In this document: positions 51,257-59,461 of the stretch, in pieces | Numbering within the stretch: position 1 is the stretch's first letter | How the letters are laid out: each line of letters starts with the position of its first letter | Assembly: GCA_014799385.1 (NCBI GenBank) | Contig: JAAVIC010000003.1 | Coordinates: forward strand, 33,701 to 97,700 | Source of the DNA: Oscillospiraceae bacterium | GTDB taxonomy: Bacteria > Bacillota > Clostridia > Oscillospirales > Ruminococcaceae | DNA length: 64,000 nt | Direction of reading: 5' to 3' | Program-made: the position numbers and the translations under genes | The notes under the pieces: generated by a model | Told to the model about the DNA's origin: nothing | Seen by the model: the letters and a program-made list of their open reading frames with translations, nothing else | Databases searched by the model: none

Positions 51257-53668
51257 TTGTTCGCACAAATCGCCGTTCAAAACACGCTCTACGCGTTCGA
51301 TATGCTGTACTCATATGAAATTCCCGAGGCGATGGCGAGTCAAATCGTTGTGGGGAGCGTGGTTGTAGTGCCATTCGGGCGAGGCAGCCGCAAGCGTATC
51401 GGCGTGGTATTCGGTATCACCGAATACCCGCCGGACAAACCCGCAAAGGCTGTGGACGCGCTTGTGGAGAGCGCTCCGTCTGTTTCGGACGAGCTGATTC
51501 GCTTGTGCGTTTGGCTGCGCGAAAACACGTTCTGCACATACTATGACGCATTCCGCGCGATTCTGCCAAGCGGACTTGGATACACGCTTAAAAGCAGCTT
51601 TACGGTAAACGGTGATTTTTCCGAGACGTTGAGCCACGACGAACAAAAACTGTTCGCGGCACTGAAATCCGCAGACAAAGGAACCTTTTCGGCACTCTGC
51701 GCCGCGAATCCACAAACGGTGGATTCCCTTGTAAAAAAAGGCGCGCTTGTCGAAAACCGCGCGGCTAAGCGGAATATCGGCGATGAGAGCGTGGCTATGG
51801 TAAGAATTTCAGCCGAGCCACCCGAGGGCGAAAAGTTGACGCCCAAACAACGCGCGGTTATTGAATTTCTTGCGGAGAACGGTTCGGCGTCAATCGGAGA
51901 GGTAAGCTACGGTTGTTCCGTCACTCCCGCTGTGGTGAAACGGTTGGTCGAAAAGGGCATACTGGAGCGGTTTGAGAACATCGTGTTCCGTATGCCGAAC
52001 GAGCAGTCCGCGCCTGTCGAAAACCCCGAGAATATTGTGTTCTCGCCCGTTCAGCAGAAAGTGTTCGATGGGATTTCCGAGCTGATGAACTCTCCGAAAC
52101 CGCAGTGCGCCTTACTTCGCGGTGTTACGGGCAGCGGAAAAACATCGGTGTTCATACGGTTGATCAACGATGCGCTAAAGCAAGGGAAAAGCGCGATTAT
52201 GCTCGTTCCCGAGATTTCGCTCACTCCGCAGATGGTAAATAAATTCACGCGGTTGTTCGGAAGTGAAGTCGCGATAATGCACAGCTCGTTGTCAATCGGC
52301 GAGCGCGCTGACGAATACCGCCGAATCCGCGATGGAAAGGCGCATATAGTCATCGGAACACGCAGCGCGGTATTTGCCCCGGTGACAAATCTGGGAATAA
52401 TTGTCATTGACGAGGAAGGCGAGGGAACGTACAAATCCGAAAGTACGCCGCGTTATCATGCGCGTGATGTTGCGAAACAGCGGTGCTTCGCGCAAAATTC
52501 GCTGCTTCTGCTCGCCTCGGCGACACCCTCTCTGGAGAGCTATCACTTCGCGAAAACGGGGCGCTATCACCTGTTTGAGATTGACGAACGGTATAACAAC
52601 GCGGTTCTGCCCGATGTATACATCATAAATATGGCGGAAGAGCGGCAGAACGGCAATATGTCAACATTCTCTCTTCCGCTTATCAATGAACTTCAAACCA
52701 ATCTGGAGCGAGGCGAGCAGTCTATTCTGCTCTTGAACCGCCGCGGATACCGCACTGGCGTGAGCTGTCTTGCCTGCGGAAAGCCGCTGGTATGCCCGAA
52801 TTGCGAACTTCCGCTTACGTTCCACAAGGTGAACAATTCGCTTATTTGCCACTATTGCGGCTATATGCGCCCTTTGGACGCGGCTTGCCCCGGGTGCGGC
52901 GGAAAGTATTTCAATATGCGCGGCGAGGGCACGCAGCTTATCGAGGACGAGCTGGGGCAGATGTTCAAAGAGGCGCGGATTCTGCGAATGGACGCGGACA
53001 CGACCTCCACCAAGAACGCGTTCGAGAAAAAGTTTAGCGCGTTCGCCAATGGTGAATATGATATAATGATCGGCACTCAGATGATAGCCAAGGGTCTGGA
53101 TTTTCCGAACGTTACGCTGGTTGGGGTGCTGAAAATCGACAATTCGCTCTACTGCGCGGATTTCAAGGCAGCCGAGCGCACGTTCTCACTGATTACGCAG
53201 GTGGTCGGCAGAGCGGGTCGCGCCGGAAAACATGGTCGCGCGCTGCTCCAGACGTTCTCACCTGAACATTACGTGGTGAACTTAGCCGCGCGGCAGAACT
53301 ACCCCGAGTTTTTCGAGGAGGAAATCGAGCTGCGAAAAGCGTTGTTTTACCCGCCGTTATGCGATGTGGTGAGCTTTGGGTTCTCGGGAATCGACAACAC
53401 GCGGACGTTCGCGGCGGCAAAGCTCTTTGCGCGGTGGCTGACAGAGCTTGCAAAGCCGTTCGGAGAGCGCGTTCCAATGCGGATTCTGGGTCCCGCGCCC
53501 AATGCGGTTGGCAAGGTCAACGGGCAGTATAGATGTTCACTGCTTGTGAAGTGCGTGAACAGCACACCGCTGCGATCGGTTGTAGAACAATCTCTGAAGA
53601 GGGCTTATGCGGATAAGACATTCGAGAATGTGCATTTTTACGCGGATATCAACGGGCTGCCGGAGTAA
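51257..53668 (+). CDS. priA: Primosomal protein N' (PriA helicase)
   Basis: 803 aa, TTG start at 51257 behind GGGGGT. N-terminal DNA-binding part (QNTLYAFDMLYSYEIPE, VVVPFGRGSRKRIGVV), Walker A GVTGSGKTSVF, DEEG box, then paired zinc sites CLACGKPLVCPNCELPL and CHYCGYMRPLDAACPGCGGK, and motif V/VI TQVVGRAGRAGKHG. Restarts stalled replication forks. Confidence 0.96.
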   Translation: MFAQIAVQNTLYAFDMLYSYEIPEAMASQIVVGSVVVVPFGRGSRKRIGVVFGITEYPPDKPAKAVDALVESAPSVSDELIRLCVWLRENTFCTYYDAFRAILPSGLGYTLKSSFTVNGDFSETLSHDEQKLFAALKSADKGTFSALCAANPQTVDSLVKKGALVENRAAKRNIGDESVAMVRISAEPPEGEKLTPKQRAVIEFLAENGSASIGEVSYGCSVTPAVVKRLVEKGILERFENIVFRMPNEQSAPVENPENIVFSPVQQKVFDGISELMNSPKPQCALLRGVTGSGKTSVFIRLINDALKQGKSAIMLVPEISLTPQMVNKFTRLFGSEVAIMHSSLSIGERADEYRRIRDGKAHIVIGTRSAVFAPVTNLGIIVIDEEGEGTYKSESTPRYHARDVAKQRCFAQNSLLLLASATPSLESYHFAKTGRYHLFEIDERYNNAVLPDVYIINMAEERQNGNMSTFSLPLINELQTNLERGEQSILLLNRRGYRTGVSCLACGKPLVCPNCELPLTFHKVNNSLICHYCGYMRPLDAACPGCGGKYFNMRGEGTQLIEDELGQMFKEARILRMDADTTSTKNAFEKKFSAFANGEYDIMIGTQMIAKGLDFPNVTLVGVLKIDNSLYCADFKAAERTFSLITQVVGRAGRAGKHGRALLQTFSPEHYVVNLAARQNYPEFFEEEIELRKALFYPPLCDVVSFGFSGIDNTRTFAAAKLFARWLTELAKPFGERVPMRILGPAPNAVGKVNGQYRCSLLVKCVNSTPLRSVVEQSLKRAYADKTFENVHFYADINGLPE

Positions 53669-53740
53669 AGTGCAGCTTGAACAGAGCGTGTGAATACGTT
53701 CTGATACATATGAACAAATGAACAAAGCGAGGAAGAATTT

Positions 53741-54205
53741 ATGGCATTACGAGAAATCTTGAAGTTCGGTGAGGACGCTCTGCGGAAGAAATGCCGCCCG
53801 GTGACGGTGTTTGATGACCGCCTGGCGACTCTTTTGGACGATATGCGGGAAACGCTTCAATCCGCTGACGGAGCGGGTTTGGCAGCTCCACAGGTGGGAA
53901 TTTTGAGGCGCGCGGTGGTGATTGACGTTCATGACAAACACGGAATGATTGAACTTGTGAACCCCGAAATAATCTCCGAGGAGGGTGTTCAGGTGGCTGA
54001 TGAGGGCTGCCTGTCCGCGCCGAACGAGTGGTGCCGCGTGGAGCGTCCGAACGTAGTCACAGTGCGGGCTTACGACCGATTCGGCAAGGAGTTTACGCTG
54101 ACCGGGCGGGACCTGCTTGCACGCGCGATTTGTCACGAGGTGGATCATCTGGACGGAATTTTATTCACCGACCGCGTAAAGAGTGAAATCCCAACGCGAA
54201 AATAG
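53741..54205 (+). CDS. def: Peptide deformylase 1
   Basis: 154 aa. All three metal and catalytic motifs: GAGLAAPQVG, EGCLSAP and HEVDHLDG. Removes the formyl group from nascent proteins. Followed 9 bases later by a second deformylase gene and then fmt. Confidence 0.95.
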   Translation: MALREILKFGEDALRKKCRPVTVFDDRLATLLDDMRETLQSADGAGLAAPQVGILRRAVVIDVHDKHGMIELVNPEIISEEGVQVADEGCLSAPNEWCRVERPNVVTVRAYDRFGKEFTLTGRDLLARAICHEVDHLDGILFTDRVKSEIPTRK

Positions 54206-54214
54206 GAGTTCGAG

Positions 54215-54670
54215 ATGGTAAGGGAGATATTGAAGTTCGGGAATCCGCTGTTGCGCGAAAATTGTGCAGAAGTGACAAAATTCGATTCCGAATTGCACAA
54301 AATTTTAGATGATTTGTATGACACAATGAATAAAGCAGACGGAGTCGGACTTGCCGCTCCACAAATCGGTGTTTTGAAACGTATTGTCGTAATTGACACG
54401 GGCAAGGGTCGCATAGAGCTTGTAAACCCCGTCATTACAGCGTTTTGGGGCAAACAGTTCGAGCCTGAGGGCTGCCTGTCCTATCCGAAAAAGCGGGGAA
54501 TCGTGCGGCGACCGATGCACGTCCGCATCAAGGCATTCGATCGTTTCGGAAAGCCCGTCAAGTATCGCGGCAGAGATCTTCTGGCGCGGGCGTTCTGCCA
54601 CGAAATCGACCATCTCAACGGGATTTTGTATGAGGATAAAGTCATAGAGTGGGTGGAGGATGAACAATGA
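54215..54670 (+). CDS. def: Peptide deformylase 2
   Basis: 151 aa with GVGLAAPQIG, EGCLSYP and HEIDHLNG, so also catalytically complete. A tandem paralogue of the preceding gene with the insert motif KKRGIVRRP where the first has NEWCRVERP. RBS AGGAG. Its stop overlaps the fmt start (ATGA-type, 4 bases). Confidence 0.94.
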   Translation: MVREILKFGNPLLRENCAEVTKFDSELHKILDDLYDTMNKADGVGLAAPQIGVLKRIVVIDTGKGRIELVNPVITAFWGKQFEPEGCLSYPKKRGIVRRPMHVRIKAFDRFGKPVKYRGRDLLARAFCHEIDHLNGILYEDKVIEWVEDEQ

Positions 54671-55608
54671 GAGTAGTTTTTATGGGAACTCCGGATTTTT
54701 CCGTGCCGTCTCTGGCGGCTCTGAAAGATGCGGGACATGAGATTTGCGCGGTTTTTGCCAAGCCCGACAAGCCCAAAAATCGTGGAAAGCAGATTCAGAC
54801 TTGCCCCGTTAAGGATTTTGCGATAGAAAATGATTTTGAGATTTTTCAGCCAAATTCACTGAAAAAAGGCGATGACGCGGCGGAAAGTTTGTCGATATTG
54901 CACAAAATAAATCCCGATGTAATTGTTGTTATTGCGTATGGTCAGATTCTCCCTAATGAGATTCTTGAACTGCCAAAATTTGGCTGTATCAATGTGCATG
55001 CTTCTCTGTTGCCGAAATACCGCGGAGCCGCGCCGATTCAGCGGTGTATTCAGGACGGTGAAACGGTGAGCGGCGTCTGCACAATGCGTATGGATTCGGG
55101 CATTGACACGGGCGACGTGATTATGCGCCGTGAGGTCGAGATTCCTCCCGAAATGACAGGCTCGGAGCTGTGGGAAACCCTCTCGCAATGCGGTGCGGAG
55201 CTGATTGTCGAAACGCTTGCCGCCTTGGAAAACGGTACTGCGGAATTTACTTCGCAGCCGAACAGCGAGCAGGCAAGCTACGCGAAGATGATTTCAAAGG
55301 AGGAGCTGCGGCTCGATTTCACGAAGCCCGCCAAGCAGCTCTACGACTTCATTCGTGCGATGGCGGACGCTCCGTGCGCGTACACTATGCTGGAGGGCAA
55401 GCGCCTGAAAATCTATCGTGCGCGGCTCACGGAGCGGACTTCTGCGCTCCCTGCGGGGTCAATCGCGGACGAGCGGACATTCGCGGCAGTGTGCGGCGAT
55501 GGAATCTGTATCGAGCTTTCCGAGGTTAAAATTGAGGGCGGAAAACGTATGAAATCGGACGATTTTCTGCGCGGAAAAAAGCTCGAAAAGGGCTTGATTT
55601 TGGGGTGA
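54667..55608 (+). CDS. fmt: Methionyl-tRNA formyltransferase
   Basis: 313 aa. FMGTPDFSVPSLAAL, the folate-binding VHASLLPKYRGAAPIQRCI with catalytic Asn/His/Asp (SLLPKYRGAAP, DSGIDTGDV), and a C-terminal OB-like domain. Formylates initiator tRNA, the counterpart of the deformylases upstream. Confidence 0.96.
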   Translation: MRVVFMGTPDFSVPSLAALKDAGHEICAVFAKPDKPKNRGKQIQTCPVKDFAIENDFEIFQPNSLKKGDDAAESLSILHKINPDVIVVIAYGQILPNEILELPKFGCINVHASLLPKYRGAAPIQRCIQDGETVSGVCTMRMDSGIDTGDVIMRREVEIPPEMTGSELWETLSQCGAELIVETLAALENGTAEFTSQPNSEQASYAKMISKEELRLDFTKPAKQLYDFIRAMADAPCAYTMLEGKRLKIYRARLTERTSALPAGSIADERTFAAVCGDGICIELSEVKIEGGKRMKSDDFLRGKKLEKGLILG

Positions 55609-55883
55609 CTTTTTTTCGGCGGTTTCAGCGTCAAAATCAACCTGTTTTTCGGGTGAAAATCCAAGTTTTTTTGGGGCGAAAAATCAAGGTTTTTTGAGCG
55701 GTATTCGATACGTCAAAATGGCTTAACAGTGCCGAAAATCCGCATTTTGAAAATCCGGAAAAACGGTAGATTTTGACGACCGAATCAACCGATTTATTTG
55801 ACGTCATTTTTGGATAGATTTTTAAGGCGATTTTCACTCGAAAATCGGGTGGATTTCGGACATCATTTCGGAGGTTTTGAATT
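55609..55883. other. 275-bp non-coding gap with short degenerate repeats
   Basis: No gene, promoter or leader repeat is recognised. The words GAAAATC and GTCAAAAT (or their complements) recur many times, and a hairpin CGATTTTC/GAAAATCG lies near 55830. The RBS for rsmB (GGAGG) is at its end. Confidence 0.5.
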
Positions 55884-57200
55884 ATGGCGGACGCGCGGCT
55901 GACGGTTGCAAAGCTGCTGCTGAAAATGGAGAGCAGCGGCTCGTATTCAAATATTCTGTTGGATTCCGCGCTGACGGAATCGGGGCTTTCCGAACGCGAC
56001 AAGGCGTTCGCGGCGGCGCTGTTTTACGGCGTAACCGAGCGCAAAATGACGCTCGACTACATTATCAAGCAGTATTGCCGAATGCCGTTTGAGAAGCTCG
56101 AAACGGAAGCAGTTGTGGTTTTGCGAATGGGAATCTACCAGATTTTGTACACCTCTGTTCCCGAGAGTGCCGCCGTCAACGAATCGGTGAAGCTGTGCAA
56201 AAAGCTGAAGTTGTTCAGCGCACAAGGGTTTGTGAATGGACTTCTCCGAACGTTTTTGCGCCGAGAAAAGGCAGTCAGTTACGTTGGGCTGAGCACTGCG
56301 GAACGGCTCTCCATACAGTATTCCGCGCCGCAATGGCTCGCACAAAAGTGGACGGACGAGTACGGCGAGGCGAACGCGGTCAAGTGCTTGAAAGCGTCTT
56401 TGGGTGCGCCGCCGATTTACGCGCGGGTAAATACCACCAAAATTTCGGCGGAAGATTTGGTGAAATCGCTGAAAACTGATGGAATCAAGGCAAGCGTATT
56501 TCCGAATTTGACGGGTTGTGTGAAGCTCGAAAAAACGGGCGATTTAGAGCGTTCGGAGGCTTTTCGGAGCGGACTTTTCCATATTCAGGACGTGTCAAGC
56601 CAGCTCTGCTGTCACACGCTCAAGCCGATTGTGAACGAAACGGTGCTGGACATTTGCGCCGCGCCGGGCGGAAAATCGTTCACGATGGCAGAGCTGATGG
56701 GAAACAATGGACGCGTCATTAGTATGGATTTATATGAACAACGCGTGGATTTGATCCGCAAGGGCGCGTGGCGACTCGGTTTGCGGATCGTTGAGGCGGA
56801 GATCAACAATGCCGTGAAGTTCAATGAAAACCTCCCGATGGCGGACAGGGTGCTGTGTGACGTGCCTTGCTCGGGACTGGGCGTGATTCGCCGAAAGCCC
56901 GAAATCAAGTACAAATCCGAGGAGGAGTTTGAGGAGCTGCCGCGGCTTCAGATGGCGATTCTCGAGACCTCGGCGCGGTACGTGAAGGTCGGCGGAACGC
57001 TTGTCTATTCGACTTGTACGCTCTCCCGCGCGGAGAATGACGATGTAGCGGCGGCATTCGCGGCGGAGCATCCCGAATTTTCGCCGATCGTTCAAACGAT
57101 TCCATATGCGGGCGCGGAGAACTCCCCTACGCGGACGTTCTTCCCCGAAGAGGACGGCGGAGATGGATTTTTTACCGCCTCATTCAGGAGAACCAAATAA
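55884..57200 (+). CDS. rsmB: 16S rRNA (cytosine-967-C5)-methyltransferase
   Basis: 438 aa. N-terminal NusB-like RNA-binding domain (1-140), then a methyltransferase domain with motif I VLDICAAPGGKSFTMAEL, DVPCSGLGVIRRKPEIKY (catalytic PC) and VYSTCTLSRAEN (second cysteine). Followed 2 bases later by rlmN. Confidence 0.95.
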   Translation: MADARLTVAKLLLKMESSGSYSNILLDSALTESGLSERDKAFAAALFYGVTERKMTLDYIIKQYCRMPFEKLETEAVVVLRMGIYQILYTSVPESAAVNESVKLCKKLKLFSAQGFVNGLLRTFLRREKAVSYVGLSTAERLSIQYSAPQWLAQKWTDEYGEANAVKCLKASLGAPPIYARVNTTKISAEDLVKSLKTDGIKASVFPNLTGCVKLEKTGDLERSEAFRSGLFHIQDVSSQLCCHTLKPIVNETVLDICAAPGGKSFTMAELMGNNGRVISMDLYEQRVDLIRKGAWRLGLRIVEAEINNAVKFNENLPMADRVLCDVPCSGLGVIRRKPEIKYKSEEEFEELPRLQMAILETSARYVKVGGTLVYSTCTLSRAENDDVAAAFAAEHPEFSPIVQTIPYAGAENSPTRTFFPEEDGGDGFFTASFRRTK

Positions 57201-57202
57201 AT

Positions 57203-58240
57203 ATGAACGAAACAGAGAAAATCGACATTTTGTCGCTTACCAAAGACGAATTGATAAAAAAAATCACCGAAATAGGCGAAAAGTCCTTTCGTGCCGCGCA
57301 AATCTACGATTGGCTGCATATAAAAAGGGTTACGGATTTTGCGCAGATGACTAATATTTCTGCACAATTTCGCGAGCAATTATCAAGATTTTTTTGTATA
57401 AAATCACCAAAAATTAAAAAAAGACTTGTAAGCGGCATAGATAATACGGTAAAATATCTGTATGGGCTGCCCGATGGCGAGGCGGTGGAAAGCGTGCTGA
57501 TGGAGTACAAGCACGGCAACAGCTTGTGCATATCCACGCAAGTGGGGTGCAAAATGGGCTGCCGTTTCTGCGCGTCGACCATTGCGGGTTGGGTGCGCAA
57601 TCTTGAGCCGTCGGAGATGCTGCTGCAAATCTACGAAACCGAGCGCGACAGCGGACGGCACGTGGACAGCATCGTACTTATGGGTATTGGAGAGCCGCTG
57701 GATAATTTTGACAACGTGGTGAAGTTCTTGCGAATTCTGAACAGCGAGGGCGAGGGAATGAGCCTGCGCCACCTTTCGCTGTCGACCTGCGGAGTGTGCG
57801 ATAAGATTTACGAGTTGGCGCGGCTTAAACTCGGAATCACGCTCTCCATTTCACTTCACGCTGCTACCGATGAACGGCGCGGCGCGATAATGCCTATTAA
57901 TAAGCGATTCCCGCTTGCGGAGCTTATGCGTGCGTGCGATGACTATTTTGCGGCGACCGGGCGGCGAATTTCGTTTGAGTTTTCGCTGATTGAGGGTGTA
58001 AACGATACGGACGAGTCCGCGGACGAGCTGATAGAACTGCTCCGAGGAAAGCCGTGCCATGTCAATCTGATTCCCATAAATGAGGTCAAGGAGCGGGATT
58101 TCAGGAAGAGCAAATCCGTGGAACATTTTCGGCGGCGGCTGACGGACGCGGGTATCAACGCGACCGTGCGGCGGACGCTCGGCGCGGACATCAATGCCGC
58201 TTGCGGGCAGCTCAGACGCGATGAAGCGGTTGACAGTTAG
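57203..58240 (+). CDS. rlmN: Dual-specificity RNA methyltransferase RlmN
   Basis: A 345-aa radical-SAM enzyme that makes m2A in 23S rRNA and tRNA. The cluster motif is CKMGCRFC, with GIGEPLDNFDNV, and the C-terminal VRRTLGADINAACGQL contains the methylated catalytic cysteine. Full length. After rlmN, leader repeat I separates it from prpC. Confidence 0.96.
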   Translation: MNETEKIDILSLTKDELIKKITEIGEKSFRAAQIYDWLHIKRVTDFAQMTNISAQFREQLSRFFCIKSPKIKKRLVSGIDNTVKYLYGLPDGEAVESVLMEYKHGNSLCISTQVGCKMGCRFCASTIAGWVRNLEPSEMLLQIYETERDSGRHVDSIVLMGIGEPLDNFDNVVKFLRILNSEGEGMSLRHLSLSTCGVCDKIYELARLKLGITLSISLHAATDERRGAIMPINKRFPLAELMRACDDYFAATGRRISFEFSLIEGVNDTDESADELIELLRGKPCHVNLIPINEVKERDFRKSKSVEHFRRRLTDAGINATVRRTLGADINAACGQLRRDEAVDS

Positions 58241-58252
58241 GGTGTGCAAATC

Positions 58253-58418
58253 GGAGCGGTGTGATTTATATCAAGTTATTGGCGACTAATGCAAATCCGA
58301 AACACGCCGGGGCGCAGTGTTATAACTTAGTCAAGCTTTCGGTGACAATCGCAAATCCGAAACGCGAGCGGGGCGCAACACCGCAAAGCGGATTTTATCT
58401 GCACGTTTTCGGATTTGC
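58253..58418 (+). repeat. Pre-SD palindromic leader repeat, copy I (tandem modules)
   Basis: Three tandem units each ending in GCAAATC (58255, 58291, 58351). The last forms the closing stem GCAAATCCGAAACG (58351-58364) with CGTTTTCGGATTTGC (58404-58418, one bulge). The interior is short, a single arm near GCAACACCGCAAAGCGG. AAGGTG follows by 10 bases. Confidence 0.8.
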
Positions 58419-58440
58419 AAATTGAAATAAGGTGATGAAA

Positions 58441-59181
58441 TTGGAAATTTTTAGTAAAACAGATATAGGTTTGGTTCGTAACGAAAACCAGGACTGCGTA
58501 TGGAGCGAAATGCTTTCAAATTCGGCTTGCGCAGCGGTTCTGTGCGATGGAATGGGCGGCGAACACGAGGGCGGTCTTGCAAGCAAAATCACAGTTGAAT
58601 TGATCTCTCGGCGGATTCGCGAGGGGTTTAATGAGTTGATGAACCGCAATTCCGTGCGGAATCTGCTGATTACATCGGTTATCGCCGCAAATTCGCTTGT
58701 TTGGGAAACGGCGCAGTCCAAGATCCATGAGGTGATGGGAACCACCTGTGTTGCGTGCATCGTGTTCGGCGGAGTGGCATATATCGTCAATGTCGGAGAT
58801 TCGCGCGCGTATCATTTGTTCACACAGGACGATGATGAGTGCATTCAGCAGATAACAAAGGATCACTCGCACGTCCGCGAGCTTATCGATCTGGGAGAAA
58901 TCACCGAGGAGCAGGCGAAAACTCACCCCAAGCGCAGCAAAATAACCCGCGCAATCGGCGCGGAGAGCAGCGTTACTCCCGATTATTTCGAGCTTGAGCT
59001 TGCGCCGGAGGATATGGTTCTGATGTGCAGCGACGGGCTTACGTCTTACGGAGACGACCTGGATATTCTGGATATTTGCTTCGATTCCAAGCCGCGCGAT
59101 TGCTGCGGAAAGCTGGTGGATTACGCGAATAACAAGGGCGGACACGATAATGTTTCGGTCGCGTTAATATTAAACAATTGA
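58441..59181 (+). CDS. prpC: PP2C-type serine/threonine phosphatase (Stp/PrpC)
   Basis: About 246 aa. Metal-binding motifs TDIGLVRNENQD, VLCDGMGGEHEGG, VGDSRAYHL and the C-terminal GGHDNVSVALI. It reverses phosphorylation by the PASTA kinase encoded next. The start is uncertain: TTG at 58441 has the best spacing from AAGGTG, and ATG at 58435 is very close to it. Confidence 0.92.
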   Translation: MEIFSKTDIGLVRNENQDCVWSEMLSNSACAAVLCDGMGGEHEGGLASKITVELISRRIREGFNELMNRNSVRNLLITSVIAANSLVWETAQSKIHEVMGTTCVACIVFGGVAYIVNVGDSRAYHLFTQDDDECIQQITKDHSHVRELIDLGEITEEQAKTHPKRSKITRAIGAESSVTPDYFELELAPEDMVLMCSDGLTSYGDDLDILDICFDSKPRDCCGKLVDYANNKGGHDNVSVALILNN

Positions 59182-59243
59182 TTTTTGTGAAAATTGAATA
59201 GTTTTTCTCTTGATTCGGACGAAATATTATTGAAGTTGGCACA

Positions 59244-59272
59244 TTGACTTTTGGGAAATTTCGTGTTAATAT
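59244..59272 (+). promoter_or_regulatory. Promoter upstream of pknB
   Basis: TTGACT (59244-59249), 17 bases, TAATAT (59267-59272). It gives pknB a leader of about 180 bases, including a hairpin CCATACAC/GTGTATGG (59402-59409 with 59436-59443) that encloses GGGAA-CA-TTCCC. The only strong SD-like GGAG overlaps the foot of this hairpin. Confidence 0.6.
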
Positions 59273-59461
59273 GTAAGTTGGGGTATTCCATAACTTCAAA
59301 TGTGCGTGAAAAAAGTTTTCCGCACGCGAATTGGGGATAATCACCAATATCATTCACACTTTTTTGTAATATTCTCACAAATTATGGGGAACGTGCTCGT
59401 ACCATACACGGGCGCGGCGGGAACATTCCCGATAAGTGTATGGAGAAATGGCGGATTTACG

